Assembly (NCBI RefSeq): GCF_000600005.1
Contig: NZ_CP007446.1
Coordinates: forward strand, 1,638,894 to 1,702,893
Length of the DNA stretch: 64,000 bases
Direction of reading: 5' to 3'
From: Snodgrassella alvi wkB2
GTDB taxonomy: Bacteria > Pseudomonadota > Gammaproteobacteria > Burkholderiales > Neisseriaceae
Position 1 is the first letter of the stretch. Every line of letters starts with the position of its first letter. The position numbers were made by a program, and so were the translations under genes. The notes under the pieces are model-generated. The model was not told the origin of the DNA. It saw nothing but the letters and a program-made list of their open reading frames with translations, and searched no databases. Below, piece after piece: positions 39,744 to 50,761 of the stretch.

Positions 39744-40520
39744 ATGCATCATATTGACTACAATAGCTATCGCTCTATAAACAGTTTTAACCAGCGTGTA
39801 CGTTTTTTAATATTGCATTATACTGCTGAAAATTTTGCTGATTCGATCAAATCACTCATCGGTCCAAATACGAGTATTCATTATCTGATTCCGGATGAAG
39901 CAGAAGCAAGCTATCAGGCAGCCGGCTTTAAAGAACTGCGTATTTTTAATCTGGTGGCAGAAACAGACCGGGCTTGGCATGCAGGTGTCAGTAGCTGGCA
40001 AGGTCGTAGTAATCTGAATGATACTTCCATAGGTATAGAAGTTGTTAATCTGGCTACCGATAATAACGGTATATTTACTTTTCCATCCTATGGAGTAAAT
40101 CAGATTAAAGCGCTCAAACAACTAGCTCTGAATATTCTCCAGCGTTATCCGGACATTACGCCAACTCATGTTATTGGCCATTCAGATATCGCACCACAAC
40201 GCAAAAGTGATCCGGGTGCGGCCTTTCCATGGAAAGAACTGTACAAAGCTGGAATTGGCGCCTGGTTTGATACAAAAACCAAATTAAATTATTTAAAGCA
40301 GTTCACAAAACAAGGGATACCTGATAATGCAACCATTTTAAAACAATTAAATCGTTATGGTTACGATATCACCGGTGCTGACGCTGATGCTGAACAATTC
40401 AACAAACTGATACGTGCTTTTCAACTGCATTTCCGTCCGACAGACTATAGCGGAAGAGTGGATTGCGAAACGGTTGCTATTTTATACGCTTTAATTGATA
40501 AATATTTTCCGGGGGCATAA
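39744..40520 (+). CDS. amiD: N-acetylmuramoyl-L-alanine amidase, AmiD-like, without signal peptide
   Basis: A zinc amidase of the Amidase_2 (AmpD/PGRP) fold that cleaves the MurNAc-L-Ala bond of murein or anhydro-muropeptides. It has 258 residues. The catalytic domain (about 1-165) shows Zn ligands H25 (LILHYT), H146 (VIGHSDIAPQRKSDPG) and D156. AWHAG (H79) and NDTSIGIEVVN are typical. A C-terminal peptidoglycan-binding-like helical domain (about 190-258) contains AFQLHFRPTDYSG, matching E. coli AmiD. Unlike E. coli AmiD, an outer-membrane lipoprotein, this one has no signal or lipobox. An in-frame TAA at 39705 and a strong ribosome site before 39744 rule out a hidden leader. It may act in the cytoplasm like AmpD, or use another export route. 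Confidence 0.88.
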   Translation: MHHIDYNSYRSINSFNQRVRFLILHYTAENFADSIKSLIGPNTSIHYLIPDEAEASYQAAGFKELRIFNLVAETDRAWHAGVSSWQGRSNLNDTSIGIEVVNLATDNNGIFTFPSYGVNQIKALKQLALNILQRYPDITPTHVIGHSDIAPQRKSDPGAAFPWKELYKAGIGAWFDTKTKLNYLKQFTKQGIPDNATILKQLNRYGYDITGADADAEQFNKLIRAFQLHFRPTDYSGRVDCETVAILYALIDKYFPGA

Positions 40521-40561
40521 AACTCTTACCTAAAAAGAAGCAGATGTTAAGCAGTTTGAAC

Positions 40562-40599
40562 AAGCCACGAACATAAGCATTAAGTCCGTGGCTTTTTCA
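40562..40599 (+). terminator. Intrinsic terminator after the amidase gene
   Basis: AAGCCACG at 40562-40569 pairs with CGTGGCTT at 40587-40594 and is followed by TTTTT. It lies between convergent amiD (+) and relA (-) and may serve both. Confidence 0.75.
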
Positions 40600-40648
40600 G
40601 ATGAATGATAAATAAACCGATAATTTATCCGCAGCGGATAGCAATTGC

Positions 40649-42856
40649 TTATAAACGGGTTACTGAGAGTACACCTTTAACATCGCTCAGGTGGCTAAGT
40701 ACCCGGGGTAAATCATTTACCTGCTGTACTTCAACAGTAAATCGCAACTGAGCTTCCATATCACGTGATAACGTCTGTACCGCAGTAACATTAAGCCGGT
40801 TGCGTGCCAGTGTTTCAGAAATATCGCGTAATAATCCACTGCGGTCTCTGGCACGAATTTCGATATCAATAGCAAAAACCTGCCCGGCTGAATCACTTGC
40901 CCAGGATGCAGGTAATACTTTATCCGGAGAAATCTGAGCCAGATATTGAAACGAAGAACAATTGCTGCGATGGATTGAGATACCACGTTCCCGTGTTACA
41001 AAACCAATAATTTTGTCTCCGAATGCCGGTTTGCAGCATTTAGCCAGTGTCGTAAATAAACCAGCCTCACCATCCACGAGAACACCACCAAAATTTTTCT
41101 TAATTTTACTTCGTTTGACTAAATGATTTTCTGTTACCGGTGCTTCCGGTTTTTCCAGTAAAGTATCGACTGCTTTCTGAATCATGCGACCGGAAACTTC
41201 ACCATGCCCCATAGAGAGATAAAAATCATCTGCACTGGAAAATCCCAGAGCTTCAGCCAGCTTATGAATATTTGGCTGCACCTGCATTTTTACTAACTGT
41301 TTTTCCAGCGCAGCACGTCCTGATTCCCGTATGGATTCACCGTTCTGCTGCCGGATAAACGCACGAATCTTACTAATGGCTTTATTACTTTTCACCCAGC
41401 CATCATGCAGCCAGTTAACCGATGGTCTACCTTCGCGTGCAGTAATAATTTCAACCCGCTGACCATTCTCCAATGGTGTGGATAACGGGACAATCTGTCC
41501 GTCTACTTTGGCACCACGACAACGGTTACCAATATCTGTATGTAATGCGTAGGCAAAATCAATCGGTGTGGCACCAGCCGGTAAAGAGAATACCTTGCCA
41601 TGCGGAGACAGAACATAAATAGTGTCGTTAAACAGTTCTGTCTGAAAAGCACGTGACAGATCTTCACGGCTACTATCGTTTTCGGCGATATTTTCGCGCC
41701 AGTCGAGCAACTGACGTAACCATGCGATTTTATGTTCATAGGCTTCATTACCCTTGCCACCCTCTTTATAGCGCCAGTGAGCGGCCACTCCAAACTCTGC
41801 ATAACGATGCATATCAAAAGTTCGAATCTGGATTTCCACACCTTTGTCTTCAGGCCCGACAACAACAGTATGCAAACTTTGATAATCATTGGGCTTAGGA
41901 TGAGCAATATAATCATCAAACTCACCCGGTATAGGCTGCCATAAGCTGTGCACGATTCCCAGAGTGGCATAACAGTCTGCTACTGTATCCACCAGAATGC
42001 GTACGGCCCGTATATCATACAAACCATCAAAGCTCAGTTTCTTTTTTACCATTTTACGGTAAATGGAATAGATATGCTTTGGTCGTCCGGCCACTTCAAA
42101 ATGCATGTTCAGGCGGCTCAGTTGCTGTCTGAGGGTATCAACAAAATGTTCAATATAGTCCAGACGCTCAGTACGCTTTTCATCCAGCAGACGGGCAATT
42201 TTCTTATATTCATCCGGATTCTGATAACGAAAACTTAAATCCTCAAGCTGCCATTTCAGCTGCCATACACCCAGACGATTGGCCAGAGGAGCAAAAACTG
42301 TCATGGTTTCTTTAGCTACGTCCTTTTTTAATTTTTCGTCTGTGACTTTACTCAGGTAACTCATGGTCTGGGCGCGCATAGCAAGTTTAATCAATACGAC
42401 CCGGATATCCGATACCATCGCCAGTAACATCTGTCGCATTGCTTCAGCCTGCTGCTGCCGTTCCTCCTGTGTAGCCAGCGGGCTGATGCTGACAAAATAA
42501 GTAAGCTTCTGTACCTGATACAAACCCGCAACCAGCTGCATCACACTGTCACCACATTCTTCTTTGACAATATTTTTCCAGTCAGTGACATAATTGGGCA
42601 GACAGCTCAGCATCGTGGCGGCAACAGCATCAGCCATCAAATCCATATCTGCTACCGATTTAGCAGCAGCCATTAAATTGATATACAGATCTTCACCGGC
42701 AAAGGTTACCGCGTCTTTGGGATAGCTGTTATTTACCAAACTCTGGGCATGCCGGAGCATTACTCCCATCGCCGCTGGTAAGGTGGCAATATAATCATCT
42801 AACCAGACACACGGTAAGCATGGATTGGTGACAAGAGCTTGATCAGGCGTGCTAAC
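40649..42856 (-). CDS. relA: GTP pyrophosphokinase RelA (synthetase-only)
   Basis: A ribosome-associated (p)ppGpp synthetase activated by uncharged tRNA. The frame is open to 42991, but ATG 42856 follows AGG with 8-nt spacing and gives MVSTPDQALV and 735 residues, close to E. coli RelA; ATG 42898 (MVAIIYTN) is an alternative. The HD-like domain is degenerate, with no HDxxED, so there is no hydrolase. The synthetase domain carries the EFDDYIAHPKPNDYQSLHT loop; the acidic EFDD marks monofunctional RelA, against RIKD in SpoT. TGS (YVLSPHGKVFSLPAGATPIDFAYALH), a Cys-rich segment (LAKCCKPAFGDK) and a C-terminal ACT domain follow. It pairs functionally with spoT at the window start. Confidence 0.95.
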   Translation of the reverse strand, partial: VSTPDQALVTNPCLPCVWLDDYIATLPAAMGVMLRHAQSLVNNSYPKDAVTFAGEDLYINLMAAAKSVADMDLMADAVAATMLSCLPNYVTDWKNIVKEECGDSVMQLVAGLYQVQKLTYFVSISPLATQEERQQQAEAMRQMLLAMVSDIRVVLIKLAMRAQTMSYLSKVTDEKLKKDVAKETMTVFAPLANRLGVWQLKWQLEDLSFRYQNPDEYKKIARLLDEKRTERLDYIEHFVDTLRQQLSRLNMHFEVAGRPKHIYSIYRKMVKKKLSFDGLYDIRAVRILVDTVADCYATLGIVHSLWQPIPGEFDDYIAHPKPNDYQSLHTVVVGPEDKGVEIQIRTFDMHRYAEFGVAAHWRYKEGGKGNEAYEHKIAWLRQLLDWRENIAENDSSREDLSRAFQTELFNDTIYVLSPHGKVFSLPAGATPIDFAYALHTDIGNRCRGAKVDGQIVPLSTPLENGQRVEIITAREGRPSVNWLHDGWVKSNKAISKIRAFIRQQNGESIRESGRAALEKQLVKMQVQPNIHKLAEALGFSSADDFYLSMGHGEVSGRMIQKAVDTLLEKPEAPVTENHLVKRSKIKKNFGGVLVDGEAGLFTTLAKCCKPAFGDKIIGFVTRERGISIHRSNCSSFQYLAQISPDKVLPASWASDSAGQVFAIDIEIRARDRSGLLRDISETLARNRLNVTAVQTLSRDMEAQLRFTVEVQQVNDLPRVLSHLSDVKGVLSVTRL

Positions 42857-43054
42857 CATGTTATCAACCTGTTGATTTGTGTAAATTATGGCGACCATTT
42901 TACCAAAACAGACCATTTTATGCTTCATATTAGGCTGTAGAAAAACAGGAATAGTGCTATTATGCGCAACTTTCGCATACACTATATGCAAATAACTTCG
43001 CTCGTCCCGCGTTTATAGCTTTCGCATATAGTCTTTATTTTTAAAGGATTTATA

Positions 43055-43621
43055 ATGCAGACTCATCCCGAAGTCATAGGTGTTGACGCGCTGGCCGAAA
43101 AAATTCGCAAAATTCCGAACTGGCCGCAGGAAGGAATTTTATTTCACGACATTACTCCGGTATTACAAAGCCCGCAGTACTTCCGTCTGCTGGTAGATTT
43201 AATGGTTTACCGGTATATGGATCAGAAAATTGATGTTGTAGCCGGTCTGGATGCACGCGGTTTTATTATCGGTGCTGCTCTTGCCTATCAGCTGAATGTC
43301 GGTTTTGTTCCTATCCGTAAAAAAGGCAAGCTTCCTTTTACTACTATTGCGGAAAGTTACGAACTGGAATACGGACATGCAACCATCGAAATGCACACTG
43401 ATGCGGTAAAACCGGGTACTCGTGTGCTGCTGGTAGATGATCTGGTTGCCACCGGAGGTACGATGAATGCCGGTGTAAAACTGATTCGTAAACTGGGTGC
43501 TGAAGTAGTAGAGGCAGCTGCCATTATCGAATTTACTGATTTGCCCGGCGGCAAAAAAATTCGAGATGAAGGAGTACCATTGTTTACGCTGTACCAGAAT
43601 TCCGGTTCTGTTGAGCAATAA
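43055..43621 (+). CDS. apt: Adenine phosphoribosyltransferase
   Basis: Apt salvages adenine to AMP using PRPP. It has 188 residues. The PRPP-binding loop [17 protein letters not shown] is near residue 127, [17 protein letters not shown] (about 64) and [10 protein letters not shown] (about 88) shape the active site, and the N-terminal [15 protein letters not shown] is the family hood. AAAGGA precedes the start. It is divergent from relA; the 198-nt gap contains an imperfect repeat of CTTTCGCATA. Confidence 0.97.
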   Translation: MQTHPEVIGVDALAEKIRKIPNWPQEGILFHDITPVLQSPQYFRLLVDLMVYRYMDQKIDVVAGLDARGFIIGAALAYQLNVGFVPIRKKGKLPFTTIAESYELEYGHATIEMHTDAVKPGTRVLLVDDLVATGGTMNAGVKLIRKLGAEVVEAAAIIEFTDLPGGKKIRDEGVPLFTLYQNSGSVEQ

Positions 43622-43653
43622 AATCCTTCTGGTTGAACTTTTACCTGATCAAC

Positions 43654-43685
43654 AAAAAAGCAGAGCAAAACGCTCTGCTTTTTTA
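43654..43685. terminator. Bidirectional terminator between apt and kdsA
   Basis: AAAAAAGCAGAGC at 43654-43666 pairs with GCTCTGCTTTTTT at 43672-43684 around a 5-nt loop, giving a T-run on both strands for convergent apt (+) and kdsA (-). Confidence 0.93.
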
Positions 43686-43702
43686 TGCAAAAATATACTT
43701 AT

Positions 43703-44560
<858 letters not shown>

Positions 44561-44835
44561 TCAGTAAATTCGGGTGAATGGATAACATAATCCATATTAA
44601 CCTAAATTATTTATTCTACAAAAATGTCAGACATTCGTCCAAGTCAGTAAACAGCTTTGATGATTTAACATTTCAATAAACCTGTTATCATGACTTTAAA
44701 TTTGTTTGTACATTAATATAGAATATCTGTGTCATTCAAGGCATAGGATGAAATTTCAGTTTCACGCTACAATAGCAGATATAAACAGACTGCAAAAACT
44801 GACATATGTTTTAACTTTCTGAAACAGGACTGATT

Positions 44836-46719
44836 TTGGTATATTTCACGCAGAAGCGCTTGCAATGGCTGTTTTTAAGTATGTTACTGTCGTCCATTAC
44901 CTCCATGGTGTGGGCTGTGAGCCTGCCAGCAGACAGTGATGATACTGATGATGATGTTCCGCCACCCAAAACCGGCCTGCTGCACAGATTACTGCACGGA
45001 CAGGAATCTGAGGAAAAAAAACAGCCTCAGACACCAAAAAGTCCTCGAGTTCCTGTAACCATAGATATTAACAATTCATCCTTAAAAAAACTGATTAATG
45101 ATCATCTGCCTCTGATTACTCAGCAATTGATTGAAGATCTGGATGATGAGCAGCTCAGTTTTCTGGCAGAAGAAGCACCTCAGCAAACGCAAACCATGCT
45201 GGAAACTCAGGGATACTTCAATGCTGAAGTTAATCTGGAGAAACAAAGTAATAGTTACATTATCCATATAAAGCCCGGTCCGCTGACCCGTATTGAAAAT
45301 GTCGACGTTTCTCTGATTGGTGACGTAACCAGTGATGATAATCTGACCAACTATTACAAAACTGCTATTGATAACTGGGTGCTGCCTGTAGGTGACCCGT
45401 TTACTCAGAGTAACTGGTCTGCAAGTAAATCTTCTGTTCTCAGCGCTATTGTGCGCAAAAAATACCCGCTGGCAACCATTAACGCCAGCCGTGCGACTAT
45501 TGATCCGCAAAAAAATAAGGCAGAACTGTCTCTCACAATTGACAGTAAGCAGCCTGTATACTTTGGTGATATTCACGTTAGCGGAAATGAACGATATCCT
45601 GTTTCAATCGTCACTGGTATGGCCAGTTTTGCTTCCGGCTCTCCCTATGATTTGGACAAACTTCTGGACTATCAGCAGGCACTGGAACAGGACAGCCATT
45701 ATGGTAATGCCGTAGTCAGTGCAGATTTCGACCATATGGAAAATAATCAGGTGCCGGTTCTGGTGAAAGTCAGTGAAATGCGACGCCAGAAGCTGACCTT
45801 TGGTTTACGTTATGACACCAAAAACGGTCCGGGTTTTCGCGGTGGGTATGACCACTATAATGTTTTTCATAAAGGGTTTGTCGGCTCAACCTTGCTGGAT
45901 ACAGACCGCTATGAAACTACTTTCGGTTTAGGTCTGAGCCAGCCGCGTGACAATCGCGGTCACTACTGGACCAGCAATCTTAACTATACCTACTCTACTG
46001 TCCAGCATCTGGAAAGCCGCGCCTTATCCAGCGGGATGTGGAAGGTTCGAGACCGTGACGGAATTGATTCACGGATCGGGATTGAATACGTTACTGAAAG
46101 CAGCAAAATTGAAAATGGACCTGATCTCGGACACAGCTATGCCACTATGGTGACAGCTTCATGGAAACGTCAGAATATTGAAACCCAGCTGCGACCGGCT
46201 AATGGTTATTATCTGGAAGGTAAGGTAGGTACCACTCTGGGTAAACTGATTTCATCGGCATCCATGCAAAGAATTACAGCCAGTGGCGGCTACTATTTCA
46301 CCCCTGAAAACAAAAAATACGGAACATGGTTTTTACGCAGCCAGATTGGCTATGTACATACCGGTGATGCAGTAAACGTACCTTCTGTGCTGATGTTCCG
46401 TGCCGGTGGTGCCAATAGCGTACGTGGTTATGAAATAGACAGTATCGGTATTAAAAGCTCACATAATTCAGTGTTACCTAACCGTACACTGGCTGTAGCC
46501 AGTGTTGAATACCAGATTCCAGTGTATAAGGATTTTTCTCTGGCGCTTTTTCATGATGCCGGTTCGGTATCGAAAAACTTCAGCGACATGCAATGGCGTC
46601 ATGGCAGCGGATTCGGAGTACGCTGGTTTAATCCGGTTGCCCCGTTTGCCTTTGATATAGCCTATGGCCATCATGATGAAAAATGGCGCTGGTCTATCAG
46701 TTTGGGAACTAAATTCTAA
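44836..46719 (+). CDS. tamA: Outer-membrane translocation and assembly protein TamA
   Basis: An Omp85/BamA-family outer-membrane protein that works with inner-membrane-anchored TamB in envelope biogenesis (autotransporter assembly, phospholipid transport). It has 627 residues. The start is TTG 44836, preceded by AGGA with 6-nt spacing; a later ATG would cut the signal peptide (about 1-28, ending MVWA). Three POTRA domains span about 65-300 after a Pro-rich linker, and the 16-strand barrel from about 315 shows FGLRYDTKNGPGFRGGYDHYNVF and the conserved VRGYE (lid loop) near 527, ending in SLGTKF with a terminal Phe. The stop codon overlaps the tamB ATG by one base. The large autotransporter in this window is a plausible client. 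Confidence 0.94.
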   Translation: MVYFTQKRLQWLFLSMLLSSITSMVWAVSLPADSDDTDDDVPPPKTGLLHRLLHGQESEEKKQPQTPKSPRVPVTIDINNSSLKKLINDHLPLITQQLIEDLDDEQLSFLAEEAPQQTQTMLETQGYFNAEVNLEKQSNSYIIHIKPGPLTRIENVDVSLIGDVTSDDNLTNYYKTAIDNWVLPVGDPFTQSNWSASKSSVLSAIVRKKYPLATINASRATIDPQKNKAELSLTIDSKQPVYFGDIHVSGNERYPVSIVTGMASFASGSPYDLDKLLDYQQALEQDSHYGNAVVSADFDHMENNQVPVLVKVSEMRRQKLTFGLRYDTKNGPGFRGGYDHYNVFHKGFVGSTLLDTDRYETTFGLGLSQPRDNRGHYWTSNLNYTYSTVQHLESRALSSGMWKVRDRDGIDSRIGIEYVTESSKIENGPDLGHSYATMVTASWKRQNIETQLRPANGYYLEGKVGTTLGKLISSASMQRITASGGYYFTPENKKYGTWFLRSQIGYVHTGDAVNVPSVLMFRAGGANSVRGYEIDSIGIKSSHNSVLPNRTLAVASVEYQIPVYKDFSLALFHDAGSVSKNFSDMQWRHGSGFGVRWFNPVAPFAFDIAYGHHDEKWRWSISLGTKF

Positions 46720-49700
46720 TGGCTGAAACTACTATCAACTCAGGCGAAACACCAGTTCCCGCCACGCTGCCTTCCTTACCCCCGCGTAAACCACGCTGGA
46801 AATCATGGCTGAAAACCAGTCTGTATTCTCTGCTGGCTTTGTTTATTATTATTGTGGCACTATTATGCTGGCTGATTGGTACAGAATCCGGTCTGCGTTT
46901 TGGTGTACATACTGTCCCGAAATGGTTTGGGGTGCACATCCAGACAAAAAATCTGACCGGCACTATCTGGCGCGGGTTTTCCGGCACAGATATTCACGTC
47001 AGCCATCGCGATTTTGATTTATCCATAGATAAAGTACGTCTTGACTGGAATAATCGTGAATTATGGCGACGTCGCTTCCACGTACGGCTGCTCGATGTTG
47101 GTAAAATTAATTATATAGACCATAGTGTACCCAAACCCAAGCCCGTTCCTACCCTACCCAACAGCATCAGTCTGCCATTACAAGTTATTATTGATAACAT
47201 TCAGCTTGGTGGATTCACACTGGGTAAAAAAGAAACGCCAGTTTTGCTTGCCAGCCAGGCCAGTTACACTTTTGACTATCACAAACATCAGCTTATTCTC
47301 AGTGAGCTGAATACACCATGGCAGAACATCCACGGCAATGCAGCCATTACCACTCAGACACCCTTTATACTGAGCGGACAGCTGAACGGAAGCGGCACCA
47401 TTGATAAAACTGCGGTTGAAAGTGCTGCGCTCATCAAAGGTAGTCTGCAACAGCCAGATATATTTGCCCGCCTGGACGGCGGAAATATTCATTTCCGTAC
47501 CCATGCCATCATCAGACCGTATGCACTGCAACTCAATCATAAAATCATCAGCCTGAATCTTCAAAGCCGCCATATTAATCCGGCTGCTTTTAATGCAAAC
47601 TTACCATTTGCCGATCTGAATCTCAATTTAGATCTGGCACCCGTAAACAACGGCAAAGGTCAGCTTGCCGGACATATTAAGCTTGGGAATGAACAGCCAC
47701 TGGCCTACAACGATGCCAAACATGGCGGTTTACCTGTACGCAGTATTGAAGGTGACATTAACATCGATAATAACGGCAAACTTATCTTACCGGCATTAAC
47801 TACACGTCTGCTTCAGCAGGGACAAATCATCACCCGCGGAAATATCGATAGTGCATCCAGACAACTCGATATCAACAGCCAATTATTACGTATTTACGCC
47901 AGCGATGCTCTGGCTACACCACTACCCGGTTCACTTAATGGTCATATTCGTGTATCCGGCAGTTTCAACGGTCTGACTACCCAATGGCTTCTGTCCAGTG
48001 AAAAAGGCGACAGCGAGGGTTCGATTCAGATTATTACTGATGAACAGAAACATCAGCAAACCCTGATACTCGATAAACTGAACATCACCCCCAATGGCGG
48101 CGGCAGCTTTAATGCCAAAGGCAGTCTGGCACTGTATCAGAATAAAGCAATCCAGCTGGCCATTAACAGCAACAATTTTAATCCCGCCAAAGTTAATTCA
48201 GATTTTCCGGCAGGCAGTATCAACGGACATATCAACGTTAACGGACAATTGGCACAACAACCTGCCATTCAGGTTGACATGCTCTGGCATAACAGCATTC
48301 TTTCCGGTGCACCTCTTTCAGGCAAAGCCGTCATCCGCTATCGCAATCAGCATCTGGAACAGGCCAGTATTAACCTGAATGCCGGCCCGAACCGGATAGC
48401 TACCAATGGCAGTTTTGGTAAAAAAGGTGACAAGCTTAATCTTGATATCAATGCACCCAATCTGGGATTATTCGGATTAGGCATGAAAGGTTTGCTCAGC
48501 ACCAAAGGCTTTATCGCCGGAGAACCCAAAAAAATTACAGCAAATCTTACTGGTGCGGCACGCAACCTGCAAATTGCTCAACTACTTAACATTAATCAGC
48601 TGGATTTTAAACTTCTTGGATCACCTGATATTAATCAGCCATTACTGGTTAACCTGAATGCAGATCATATTAGCATCGCCGGCAGCACCAGCGAAAAACC
48701 CACAGTCATTAACAGCACCGACATTAAAATCAATGGCCGCGGCAGCCAGCATCAGCTTCAGGGTAGCAGCAATCTGACTCTGGATGGCAAAGCTTACCAT
48801 TTTAATCTCAGTGCGCATGGTGGTCTGGACCAGCATTATCAGTGGCGCGGACGAGTTAATGCTCTGGATATAAGTGGCGCACTTAATTTGAAACTGCTCA
48901 ATCCTATTCAGCTTGAGGCCGGAACCGAGCATGTCAGCATGCAAAATGCACGCTGGGCTGCATTGAACGGTAACTTAACTCTGAATAATCTGAACTGGGA
49001 TAAAGATAAAGGTCTGATTACCCGTGGTTCAGCCAGCAATCTGGCTTTGCACGAATTACACAACGTCATAGAATTACCCGTTGAGCAAAACCTGATCATT
49101 GGTGGTGACTGGAACTTCAGTTACAGTCGCCACATGCAGGGCTATCTGAAACTATACCAGCAGGGCGGTGACATTACCCTGCCACAGCATCAGCAGAAAC
49201 TTGGCTTACAAAATGTACGTCTGGATGCACAATTCCAGAACGGTCATATCAATAATCATCTGAGTGGTATTACCCGTTATGGAACTACAGATGCCACACT
49301 GGTTATTACTCCTGACAATAACGGCAAAGTCAGTACTGCCCCCATCAGCGGACGTATAAAACTTGATAGCCCTGATCTGAGCACTATTCGCAATCTTCTG
49401 CCCATTGGTATGCAGCTTAAGGGCAATATGCATGCCGAAGCCGGCATCAGCGGACATCTGAATGAACCTCTGCTTAATGGTACGCTTACCGGTAATAACC
49501 TTTACTACCGAGATCAGGCCAACGGCACTATTCTTGAAAACGGCAACCTTAAAAGCCACTTTCAGGGGCGGCGCTGGTTAATTGACAATCTTAGTTTTGC
49601 GCGCCGTGACGGAACTATTAAACTCAGTGGCGTAGTAGATATGACCAAACTCACTCCAGATATTAACGTTACTGCCCACTTTGACCATTACAATATATTT

Positions 49701-50612
49701 GATCAGATAAACCGTCGCCTTACCATAAGCGGAAATACTCAGCTACTGTATACTATTGCACACGGAATTGTTCTGAACGGCAAACTAAAAGTCGATAAAG
49801 GTCTCTTTGGTATGCAAAAATCAGGAATGCCACAGTTAGATGACGATGTTGTCGTACTGGGTCGCGAAAAGACAGCAGAACAGCAACGTCCTACACCGAT
49901 CCGGCTCAATCTTGATTTAGACATGAATGATGCTTTCCGTTTCAGTGCTGAAGGGATTGACGTTCTGCTTGGCGGTCAGCTTACTGCTACTGCCAATCCG
50001 GGCAGCACAGTTCAAATTGTAGGTACAGTAAACGTTGTCCGCGGACAATATAAAGCTTACGGACAGGATCTGGTTATTCAGCAAGGGAGTACCATTTCTT
50101 TCGTAGGTCCGATGGATAATCCCAATTTGAAAATACGTGCCAAACGCCGTTATTCACAGGTTGGTGCGGGTGTTGAAGCACTCGGACGGCTGGATAGCCC
50201 GCGTATTAATCTGATAGCCAATGAAGCCATGAGTGAAAAAGACAAACTATCGTGGCTGATACTCAATCGTCCCAGCAGCGGCAGCGCCGGTGACGAAGCC
50301 GCCATTGCAGCTGCGGCCAGTGCCTGGCTTGCCGGAGGCCTGAATGACAAGCTTGGTTTACTTGACGAAATCGGCCTTACCAGCCAGCAAACCCGAAATA
50401 GTCAGACTGGCGAAATGAATCCTGCAGAACAGGCCATCACAATCGGCAAACATCTGTCTAACAATCTTTATATCAGCTATCTGTATGGAATTGAAAGTGC
50501 GACCCAGACCGTCAGCATTACTTATCAGATTAGCCGTGCACTGCAAAGCATTGTGCGCGTAGGTACCGGATCGGCCGGAGGTGAAATCCGCTATACCCAC
50601 CGTTTTGATTAA
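46719..50612 (+). CDS. tamB: Translocation and assembly module inner-membrane component TamB
   Basis: An AsmA-like/DUF490 bridge protein that spans the periplasm as a long hydrophobic beta-taco groove and partners TamA. It has 1297 residues. One N-terminal membrane helix lies at about 30-52 (SLLALFIIIVALLCWLIG). A very long repetitive beta body follows, rich in NINGHINVNG-like turns. The C-terminal DUF490 domain (about 950-1297) includes LIANEAMSEKDKLSWLILNRP and ends in ALQSIVRVGTGSAGGEIRYTHRFD. It is translationally coupled to tamA (TAATG). Its last approximately 66 codons and terminator are duplicated twice downstream. Confidence 0.95.
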   Translation: MAETTINSGETPVPATLPSLPPRKPRWKSWLKTSLYSLLALFIIIVALLCWLIGTESGLRFGVHTVPKWFGVHIQTKNLTGTIWRGFSGTDIHVSHRDFDLSIDKVRLDWNNRELWRRRFHVRLLDVGKINYIDHSVPKPKPVPTLPNSISLPLQVIIDNIQLGGFTLGKKETPVLLASQASYTFDYHKHQLILSELNTPWQNIHGNAAITTQTPFILSGQLNGSGTIDKTAVESAALIKGSLQQPDIFARLDGGNIHFRTHAIIRPYALQLNHKIISLNLQSRHINPAAFNANLPFADLNLNLDLAPVNNGKGQLAGHIKLGNEQPLAYNDAKHGGLPVRSIEGDINIDNNGKLILPALTTRLLQQGQIITRGNIDSASRQLDINSQLLRIYASDALATPLPGSLNGHIRVSGSFNGLTTQWLLSSEKGDSEGSIQIITDEQKHQQTLILDKLNITPNGGGSFNAKGSLALYQNKAIQLAINSNNFNPAKVNSDFPAGSINGHINVNGQLAQQPAIQVDMLWHNSILSGAPLSGKAVIRYRNQHLEQASINLNAGPNRIATNGSFGKKGDKLNLDINAPNLGLFGLGMKGLLSTKGFIAGEPKKITANLTGAARNLQIAQLLNINQLDFKLLGSPDINQPLLVNLNADHISIAGSTSEKPTVINSTDIKINGRGSQHQLQGSSNLTLDGKAYHFNLSAHGGLDQHYQWRGRVNALDISGALNLKLLNPIQLEAGTEHVSMQNARWAALNGNLTLNNLNWDKDKGLITRGSASNLALHELHNVIELPVEQNLIIGGDWNFSYSRHMQGYLKLYQQGGDITLPQHQQKLGLQNVRLDAQFQNGHINNHLSGITRYGTTDATLVITPDNNGKVSTAPISGRIKLDSPDLSTIRNLLPIGMQLKGNMHAEAGISGHLNEPLLNGTLTGNNLYYRDQANGTILENGNLKSHFQGRRWLIDNLSFARRDGTIKLSGVVDMTKLTPDINVTAHFDHYNIFDQINRRLTISGNTQLLYTIAHGIVLNGKLKVDKGLFGMQKSGMPQLDDDVVVLGREKTAEQQRPTPIRLNLDLDMNDAFRFSAEGIDVLLGGQLTATANPGSTVQIVGTVNVVRGQYKAYGQDLVIQQGSTISFVGPMDNPNLKIRAKRRYSQVGAGVEALGRLDSPRINLIANEAMSEKDKLSWLILNRPSSGSAGDEAAIAAAASAWLAGGLNDKLGLLDEIGLTSQQTRNSQTGEMNPAEQAITIGKHLSNNLYISYLYGIESATQTVSITYQISRALQSIVRVGTGSAGGEIRYTHRFD

Positions 50613-50625
50613 ATCATCACTGATA

Positions 50626-50678
50626 AAAATGTTCAGAGTATACAACCGGCACATGGTTTAAAATACTCTGAACATTTT
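50626..50678 (+). terminator. Terminator of tamAB (original copy)
   Basis: AAAATGTTCAGAGTAT at 50626-50641 pairs with ATACTCTGAACATTTT at 50663-50678, a 16-bp perfect stem with a 21-nt loop. Weaker copies of the same hairpin lie at 51577-51629 and 52631-52677, which helps define the tandem duplication. Confidence 0.85.
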
Positions 50679-50761
50679 ATATATTGCTTTAATTATAAAA
50701 ATAAATAAATTATATTATTTAATTAATTTTATATGTAAATGTTTGTTATAATAGTTTTATT

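Noticed and set aside
44748-44822. 24-codon ORF (MKFQFHATIAD...) before tamA
   Set aside because: It has an AGG upstream and lies in the tamA leader, but shows no recognisable composition. Random ORFs of this size are common here; a regulatory leader ORF is not supported.
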